In this document: positions 57,256-64,000 of the stretch, piece by piece
How the letters are laid out: every line of letters begins with the position of its first letter
How positions within the stretch are numbered: position 1 is the first letter of the stretch
Assembly: GCA_030549495.1 (NCBI GenBank)
Contig: JAUIRK010000886.1
Coordinates: 1-64,000, forward strand
Direction of reading: 5' to 3'
DNA length: 64,000 nt
Origin: Nectonema munidae
Taxonomy: Eukaryota > Nematomorpha > Nectonematoida > Nectonematidae
Notes under the pieces: model-generated
What the model was told of the DNA's origin: nothing
What the model saw: the letters and a program-made list of their open reading frames with translations, nothing else
The model's database searches: none
Position numbers and translations under genes: made by a program

Positions 57256-58326
57256 GCCCTTCAATAAGTTGAGATTTCAATTTCCACTTTAAATTTTTGA
57301 ACACCATTTATCTTCAAAATTATAGCAGTAATAGCATGAGATTTTTATGGTTAAATGAATTGTAAATTTTCATGAATTTTTTTTTAAAATTTATTTAAAT
57401 AAAAAATAATCCTCTGGAGTTTTGTCTAACTTCTATTATGACGTCACAAGCATTGGAAGATTCGCAAAACTTGGTCAACTTAAACATTCAAGCTCTTATA
57501 AACTGGATTAGAGTCTACTTTTATTGACAAAAGTAAAGATGAAATTGATATATTGAGGTAATATCTAAGGTTTTCATTTTTACTAAAGCTTTATAAAAGC
57601 CAACTTGTTGATACAGTTTGTGCCTTTAAGCAAAGTTAAATCGCTTCAGATTTTGTTAACTAAATATTATTTTTTATATCTTTATATAAACAAAGTTGTC
57701 AATTGAAAAGTTTTAAATTGGCATTAGTTTCTTCATAAATAGTGTATTTTTAGATGTATCCTTGAAGTTCAATGACTGAAAAATTATTTGTTCAAAGGTG
57801 AACTCAATAAAAGTTACTATACGTTCTATTTTTGTTAAAAATTAATGGGTTTTACGAGGAAAAATTTCTTGAAACTCAATAAGAAAAGAAGGAACTTTCT
57901 ACTTCTATTTTACCGTTTTCACAGCACATTTATTGTGAAACTATTTCTTATGAGAAATTAATAAAATTTCTTTTAAATCAATGCAAAGAGTCATTTAGAA
58001 AAAGTCAAAAAAGGACAATTCGTTTAAGTTATTAGTAGTTTACGAATAAATTATATATGTTTTAGAGGGGGGGGGGGGGGGGGGGGGATTCTGCCCCCCT
58101 GCCTCAAATACGGTTAATAATTAAATTTTCGGCCAAATTCCAGGCAACGGGCAGTAACTCCAATAGTGGGGTTTTAAGTTTCTGGGTAAGGGCTCGTGAG
58201 TACAAAAATGTTAGAAACTACTGCAGTCAAAAGCAAAAAAGTTAAAATAAAAGAGAGTTCTTTCAAAACGAGATCTGTAGGTGTATGCAAAATCCACCAG
58301 TTTAGAACAATTACAAAAAGCAAGAT
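57256..58326. other. Intergenic stretch downstream of ALG7 (right arm)
   Basis: Mirror of 31,269-32,339. It contains a long G-run near 58,064-58,087, longer than the matching C-run in the left arm. No gene is seen. Confidence 0.5.
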
Positions 58327-58332
58327 TTTATT
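58327..58332 (-). promoter_or_regulatory. Poly(A) signal of ALG7 (right arm)
   Basis: AATAAA on the minus strand, 104 bp after the stop codon, as in the left-arm copy. Confidence 0.6.
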
Positions 58333-58435
58333 ATACGTATAAAAAATCAATACACGATGTCTATCACCGATATTTCTGCAAGTAAATCACATAGCATATT
58401 GAATAACAAGGACCTTAAAGGGAGATTGATGGTGA

Positions 58436-59659
58436 TTAAAAGTGATAAAAATAATTGCCAACGGGATAACGAATGAAAAAAGCAAATACACTTAAACATA
58501 TTTGTATTATAACGATGATTCTTGTCAAAGACTTTTCTGGAAGAGGACCTAAAGTCTTCAAAAGCAAGCAAAGAAAAGTCAAATTAGAAAACTTGACGTA
58601 GACAACCTGATCTTCTCGATATTCTCGCAATGAAATCAAGGAAGTTGCATGCAATGCACGCAAAGTTTGGGACGCAAGCGCGGATAAGCTCGACTTTTTG
58701 CATGTGGTGAAGCTTGGAACGAGTGCATCAGAACGAAGAAGGTAGGAAGGCATTCGATGTCTGGGACAAGGCACAATTCGCAGGAGCTGGGGAAGGGAGA
58801 AGACAAAGTTGAAAATTTGGGGAATGAAGAAAAGCATAACTGTTTTGGTGAAGTGACCGAGTATTGCTATCATGGCTATTGTCATTCCTGAGTAGTAACA
58901 AAAGGTGTCTCCAACCAGGACTTTTGCGGGAAAAGCGTTGTAATAAAGCAGAGGGATCGTTGTGAAAATGTAGGGAATCAAGAAATAAAGGGAGAACAAG
59001 TGTCTGCGCCAGTGCTCGTTAAACATCTCGCACAAGTTGAAAAGCATGATGGACATGCAAATGACTACACTCTGGCCGATCTCCAATCCGTTGATGCCTG
59101 CAAGGATGTTCACAGAATTCGTGCAAAAGATGGACAAGGATGCCATGTAAATGTAATAAAAGAAATGGATGTCGATGTAGGAGCCGAAATAGCGGATTAA
59201 AGGCCAGGGCACTGCTATTATAGTGGAGTTTATATTCACCATATAAATCACAAGCAGGGGTAGAGATGAGATCAAAGGCAGAGATATTCTGTGGCGCCAT
59301 TTCAAATCTAGAACGTCGTCTGCAAAGCCTAGAAAAAGCATGCAGCAAATGGAAAGGATTCCAGCCAGAAATTCTACAAACAATTTGTATGAGAAAAAGC
59401 CGAGAGAAACATTCGATAGGTAGAATGGTATTGGAATAAAAACGAACATGGTAATTAAGTAAACGGTTCCAGAAACAACTCCAATTGCCTCAGGCAAGAT
59501 AGGTTGATGGCGTTTATGTACATCTCTGCCTTTTAAATTTGCGCGCAAGAATAAAGGAATAAAATTGGGAATGGCAGTGTACGTTGCAAATGATGCTATC
59601 AATGAAAAAATGATGTTGACACCAACAGTGAAATACAAAAGGTTGTCACTTTCTTCCAT
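58436..59659 (-). CDS. ALG7: UDP-GlcNAc:dolichyl-phosphate GlcNAc-1-phosphotransferase (ALG7/DPAGT1), right arm
   Basis: 407 residues, one exon, and all catalytic and binding motifs as in the left-arm copy (DD at 114-115, NSVNILAGINGLE, VGDTFCYYSGM, CPRHRMPSY). It differs from the left copy at only about three residues: N11 to T, and PH to LR in the PSYLPHSD/PSYLLRSD loop near residue 307. The frame contains no indel relative to the left copy, in contrast to the transposon ORFs in the arms. Both copies therefore look functional, unless the palindrome is an assembly product, in which case these are two alleles of one gene. Confidence 0.93.
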   Translation of the reverse strand: MEESDNLLYFTVGVNIIFSLIASFATYTAIPNFIPLFLRANLKGRDVHKRHQPILPEAIGVVSGTVYLITMFVFIPIPFYLSNVSLGFFSYKLFVEFLAGILSICCMLFLGFADDVLDLKWRHRISLPLISSLPLLVIYMVNINSTIIAVPWPLIRYFGSYIDIHFFYYIYMASLSIFCTNSVNILAGINGLEIGQSVVICMSIMLFNLCEMFNEHWRRHLFSLYFLIPYIFTTIPLLYYNAFPAKVLVGDTFCYYSGMTIAMIAILGHFTKTVMLFFIPQIFNFVFSLPQLLRIVPCPRHRMPSYLLRSDALVPSFTTCKKSSLSALASQTLRALHATSLISLREYREDQVVYVKFSNLTFLCLLLKTLGPLPEKSLTRIIVIIQICLSVFAFFIRYPVGNYFYHF

Positions 59660-60252
59660 CTAAAAATAAAGTTACACAAAATATATGTAAAATTAAATAT
59701 CTTAACCCATTTATGCCCAATGTTTATAAGAAACGCAGACGATAGATTTTTTCATTGTAATTATTATGAATTCGAAAATCGTATGCTTGTCGTGGGCATA
59801 AATCGGTTAATAAATCAAAAAAGATCAAAACTTTCATATTTTGTCCTGGGTAAATTATATATCTCCATAACCAACCTCTTATGCATATTCCTTATATTTC
59901 TGCAAATATTGATTTTATGATTTAGCGGCTAATTTTTTCTAGGGACGAAGTTGGATGCGACGTAAATCTTAATCATTTTCCACAACATTTAGCTCCTGTA
60001 CGCAATAAATTAATCCAATTAGAATCTAATCTAATAGAGCTTTAAACGAAATGATTTTTCTGTTTTGCAGGGAAACTATTTCAACAATTTCTTGCTGATG
60101 TCTATGTCAAAGTTGAAGGTCAACGCAGAGCCCGCGCTACCTATTCAATTTTGGGGCACAAGCCCCTCCCCCCAGCTAATTTTCAAGCTCCCCTAAAAAT
60201 ATCTAATTCTGGTGTTTATTTCTTTTGAAAATGGACCAAACTCTGTCAAAAA
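59660..60252. other. Upstream region of ALG7 (right arm)
   Basis: Mirror of 29,346-29,935, including CTAAAAATAA directly before the start codon complement (a possible 3' splice site in the gene's orientation). No other gene is seen. Confidence 0.4.
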
Positions 60253-60405
60253 CAGAATGGTTAATTCAAAAGTACACTAGAATCTACGTTTTACGCACGG
60301 CACGAGACCGAAGGCGGACGTAAAACGTAGGATTCGTAAAATCCAGGTTGACCTTTAAATTGACATACAACACGAAAATCCTAGCCTGGATCACACATGG
60401 TCACA
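60253..60405. repeat. Dispersed ~150-bp repeat with 12-bp hairpin (right arm)
   Basis: Mirror of 29,190-29,345 with the same perfect CTACGTTTTACG/CGTAAAACGTAG inverted repeat. Confidence 0.6.
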
Positions 60406-60467
60406 CCGTGTACGACGTGAGGGACTATGGCAGCTAAAGAAGACTACTACAGTGAAGTTGGATGAAT

Positions 60468-61833
60468 TATTAACCTAGTTATAACTTAATGTTTACATTA
60501 GATACACACTTGAAATTTTATAATCATATATATTGGAACGCATAACGCTTATAAATACATATCTTTCCAATAAACATGGCAACTTTGTAGCAAATGTCAA
60601 TCAAAATGTTAATTGATTATAAACATGTTTACGAAAACGTTCATTCAAATTTTAAATAAAATTATTTTTTTTATTCCAAATCGACAATGCTGATTTCATT
60701 TGTCAACTTGATTTTCACTATTAAGTTTGAAAAATTATGAAAGTGGCAATCAGATTTGCGATTTTCGCCTGAAAATTGTGCCCAAAAATCCAAATTTTAA
60801 ATAAAACATATATTTGTATACTAAACAGCCATGCTGAATTCATTTTAGTACTCAATTTTCATAATCAGGGTGTGAAAAATTCTGAGTGTCTATAAAATTT
60901 ATGGTTTACGCCTGAAAATTATATGTATGAAAAACCCTTGAAAATGAAAAAAGATACATATTTTTATAATTTAAATTTCGGAGTCATTTTTGCAATTTCG
61001 TTTTCAAAATGTCTCAAAGTAAGTGTCAATCGATTTTGCGCTTTACGTCAGAAACTCCAAGAATATTAATTAAATTTAAAACCAAGTATATTTTTTATAT
61101 CAAATTGACAATGCCAATTTCATCTCTCAACTCAGTTTTAGCAACTATGATTGGAAAATAACTAAAGGTATTTGCAGTTTACGTCTGAAAACTTGTCTCC
61201 AAAAACATTTATCCATATTTTAAATAGAATATATATTTTTTTAAATAAATCGAAGCAACAGATTTTATTTCTCGACTCATTTTTGTAATTAGAGTGTGAA
61301 AATGTGAATCATATTTGTGGTTGACGGCAAAAATTATTTATATTCTTAATAAAATGGCGATTTCATTTTTGGACGCAGTTTTCGTAATTAGAATGTAAAT
61401 CAAATTTGCTAGTTTCGTCTGAATTTTTTTTGAAAAACATTTATTTACATTTTAAGTAAAATATTTTTTTAACTAAATTGATCATCCTGGTACCATTTTT
61501 TGGCCAAGTTTTTACCATTAATGAGAAAAAATGCGTCAAATTAGAAAGAGAATTAGTGATGTATGCCTGAAAATGATCTCATAAACATACTTTCATATTT
61601 TAAATAAAATATATTTTTTATTACGATGCTCACTTCATTTCAGGACTTAGTTTTCCCTATTAGGGTGCAAGAATGTGTGGAATTATGAATCAACTTTGAC
61701 ATTTCGGAAAAAACTCAAATCAAAAAATTCTCACTAAAAATATCCTTCAAATTTAAATAATTTTTTCCATTTCTGTACTCTTTTTTGCCATTAGAGTCTA
61801 AAAAATGGTTGAAGTGTCAATCGAATTCGTAAA
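60468..61833. repeat. ~147-bp tandem-repeat element, right arm
   Basis: Mirror of copy B at 27,765-29,130: the tail first (TTGGAACGCATAACGCTTAT near 60,533-60,552), then eight to nine degenerate units in inverted orientation. Confidence 0.75.
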
Positions 61834-62160
61834 AATCATTTGTCAAGTTTTTCTCACCAACGTAGTTTATTATAGCACAAATATTTGAGCATGAGAGAAG
61901 TAAGGAAGCTGAAGGCACATAATAGAAATGACAACGAACGATCATAACAGGCGCGCACATCCTCAACATTTGGGGGAAAGGGCGAACTTTTTTTTTATTT
62001 ATAATTTTCAAATAAAAGAATTTTTGTCCAATGAATACACCACCATTATTACTCTACATTATACTTGCACTGTAAGCTCTCAATCCCACCACAACTGCAC
62101 TGTTTTATCAAGTCAAATTACCTTGTTTGTAATTGCGATTGTATCAACCTTCTTCTATCA

Positions 62161-63941
62161 CAGTGATTTTCAAACTGGAGTCCGCGAAGAAGTTCTAATG
62201 GGATCGAGAAGGGGACACTGATTGAATTGTTTTTCGCAAATATAATATTGGACCCGTATTGGGTCATTTGCCAATAAATCACATTTAAAAAGAACTAAAC
62301 TCTTCTTAGTCTTTGAATTGAGTACTATTTTTTTCTTTTAATGCTTTTCAGGCCTAATTTAAAATAATACTATTGACTATTTTAAATGTCAGGCTGAACG
62401 ATTGCACAAATCCAGGTTTGATAACATAGGAATGTTTTTGCAAAATATTAAATGTGTTTTGAAAGCCTTCAATAAATTTAAAAAAAAACTCTTGTCAAAA
62501 AGACAACAACATAGAAGAACAGTTGATGTTACCTTGCTGCAATGATATCCTATTGAATGTGCTAAGAAGTTCTAAAATTGTAAAGTTGAAACATATCTTC
62601 CTGTCAAACGATATTGTTAGAAGGCTAATAGGAGAGATGTCTGATGACATAATATCAGAGATGGTTTTATTGATTAGAAATTCGATTTTCAACTTTTTGC
62701 AATTCAGCTTGGTGAAGTGAAACAATGGATACTGCAAACTTAGCTCAGCCTTGCGTTTACGTGCAATATGTATATGACAAGCATCTGGTATAAAATTTTT
62801 TGTTTTACAAAACTCCTAGCAGTAGAACCACTGCAAGAGATATATTTGACAAGGTGAACAGTTTTTTACAACACATGGATGGAATGCTTGGAATGTGTAT
62901 ACTGACCATACTCTAGCAATTTTTTGTTCTAGTTTTCAAACTTTGATTAAGCAAAAATCTACAGATGTATTTGGTACCAAGTCCGCTATTCATCACTAAG
63001 CCTCAATAATGAAAATCATACCTGATGTGTTGAAAAATGATCTTAATGAAGCTATTAAAAAGGCTTGTTTATTTAAAGCAAAAGATTTCAACTCTCGTTT
63101 TTTTCAGAGTTACGTAAAGAAAATTATTTCGAATTTGAAAAACTCTTGCTGAACTCAAACATGAGGTAGCTTTTCAAAGAAAAAGTTTCAAAGCGATGCT
63201 GTGGAAAGAAATTCAACAATTTCTGCAAAGCAAAGACATGCATGTATAATTTTCAGTATAATTTTCGTTTTAGTGAACATATTTTTTAAAACATGAATTA
63301 CCTTAAACTTTCGCTTCAAAAAAGAGAATACCCTAATCCATTGTCATAAACAGTTATTGAAATGGAACTGAAATTATGACATTCTTAGACAAGATAAATT
63401 TTGCTCGGTTTTCCAACATATTTGTTGATGAAAATAAGATTTTCATTAATAAAGATGTCCTGGAGCTGAAACACGGTGTAGCATATCTCAGGAAAGAAAT
63501 TTCTCTTTATTTTCCTAACCTATAAAAATTTGAAAAATACTATCCATTTATCAAAAACCCGTTTATAATCTTTATTAGTAATCTGGCCTCAATAAAGACT
63601 TCTTAATTCAAGAACAGTTTATTGATTTGATTAATGATTGAGGAGGTGCAAAATATTTTTGTGAAGTATCTCATAGTGTTTTTTCGATTGAAATGGGATA
63701 GTCCTATGCTGATGTCGCAAATATTGCTCTGAAAGCTCTGATTAGATTTGCCACTACATATAAGTGTGGGCAAGCGTTTTCATGCTACTTGAGATTGAAA
63801 CCAAATCCCGAAACAGATTGCAAGTGAGTAATGATATGAAAGTTGCATTGACCAAGACAGCCAAACTATTTTTTTAATGAGATCCCGAAGTATTAAAAAA
63901 TTTTGCCACGCCGAAATTTTTTACAAACTTTTGAACCACTG
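62161..63941 (+). mobile_element. Short hAT element (SCAND3/ZMYM-like remnant), right arm
   Basis: Mirror of 25,668-27,436. Termini CAGTGATTTTCAAACTGG at 62,161 and the complement of CAGTGGTTCAAAAGTTTG ending at 63,941; flanking TTCTATCA (62,153-62,160) and TTCTATCT (63,942-63,949). Readable pieces on the plus strand are VKLKHIFLSNDIVRRLIGEM near 62,585 and FVDENKIFINKD near 63,422. Broken by many stops and shifts; the catalytic core between these pieces is largely deleted. Confidence 0.75.
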
Positions 63942-64000
63942 TTCTATCTCAAGAAGATAACAAATCATTCATATAGTTCACAGTTGCCGTTTATATCGCT

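Larger units (their letters stand above)
45169..64000. repeat. Right arm of the giant inverted duplication (runs off the window)
   Basis: Reverse complement of 25,608-44,489. Still matching at the last base of the window (64,000 pairs with about 25,608), so the real arm is longer. All transposons and ALG7 are in the same order as in the left arm. Structural differences from the left arm are the 61-bp deletion in piggyBac, the replaced hAT end near 55,580-55,596, and the poly-G/C length near 58,065. Confidence 0.95.

Overview
The window is AT-rich, repeat-dense animal nuclear DNA. Every element type present (hAT and piggyBac transposons, non-LTR LINEs, a tRNA-derived SINE, a Ty3/gypsy LTR fossil, a DIRS-like fossil) is common in arthropod genomes, and AATAAA poly(A) signals and clean target-site duplications are visible. 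I infer an arthropod, possibly a crustacean, but cannot name the species. The only conserved host gene is an intronless, full-length ALG7/DPAGT1 homologue, the first enzyme of the dolichol-linked N-glycan pathway, and it is present twice.

Bases 1 to about 25,600 are a single-copy accessory region. In order they hold: simple repeats; a cluster of GGTGGCGCT-type repeats ending in a pogo/Tigger-like terminus; a MULE-like remnant; a hAT fragment; a 230-bp hAT-type MITE; two inverted copies of a tRNA-derived SINE, one with a perfect 13-bp target-site duplication; foldback and direct repeats; a nearly complete hAT transposon (6,941-10,056); degraded piggyBac and Jockey-type gag remnants; three LINE pieces of one clade with a zinc finger downstream of the reverse transcriptase; a block of ~147-bp tandem repeats; and a broken Ty3/gypsy fossil on the minus strand (16,163-24,775). 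The fossil carries two later insertions: a LINE in its 3' LTR (14-bp target-site duplication) and a hAT-like transposon in its pol region (8-bp target-site duplication, 13-bp inverted termini).

Bases ~25,608 to 64,000 form one giant inverted duplication. The two arms (about 25,608-44,489 and 45,169-64,000) are near-identical reverse complements whose coordinates sum to about 89,597. They surround a ~0.68-kb single-copy spacer that holds the 5' part of a piggyBac transposase. The right arm runs off the window, so the full arm length is unknown. From outside in, each arm holds a short hAT element, a second copy of the ~147-bp tandem-repeat element, ALG7, a DIRS-like fossil split by a LINE that is itself split by a hAT, and a piggyBac. 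All of these insertions are shared, so they predate the duplication. One end of the inner hAT in the right arm has been replaced by 17 bp copied from the opposite flank of its insertion site.

Most arm-to-arm differences are single-base length changes in homopolymers, and they are densest next to the centre in the left arm. The main uncertainty is therefore whether the palindrome is a real structure (sex-chromosome-like palindrome or segmental inverted duplication) or an assembly foldback or join of two haplotypes.
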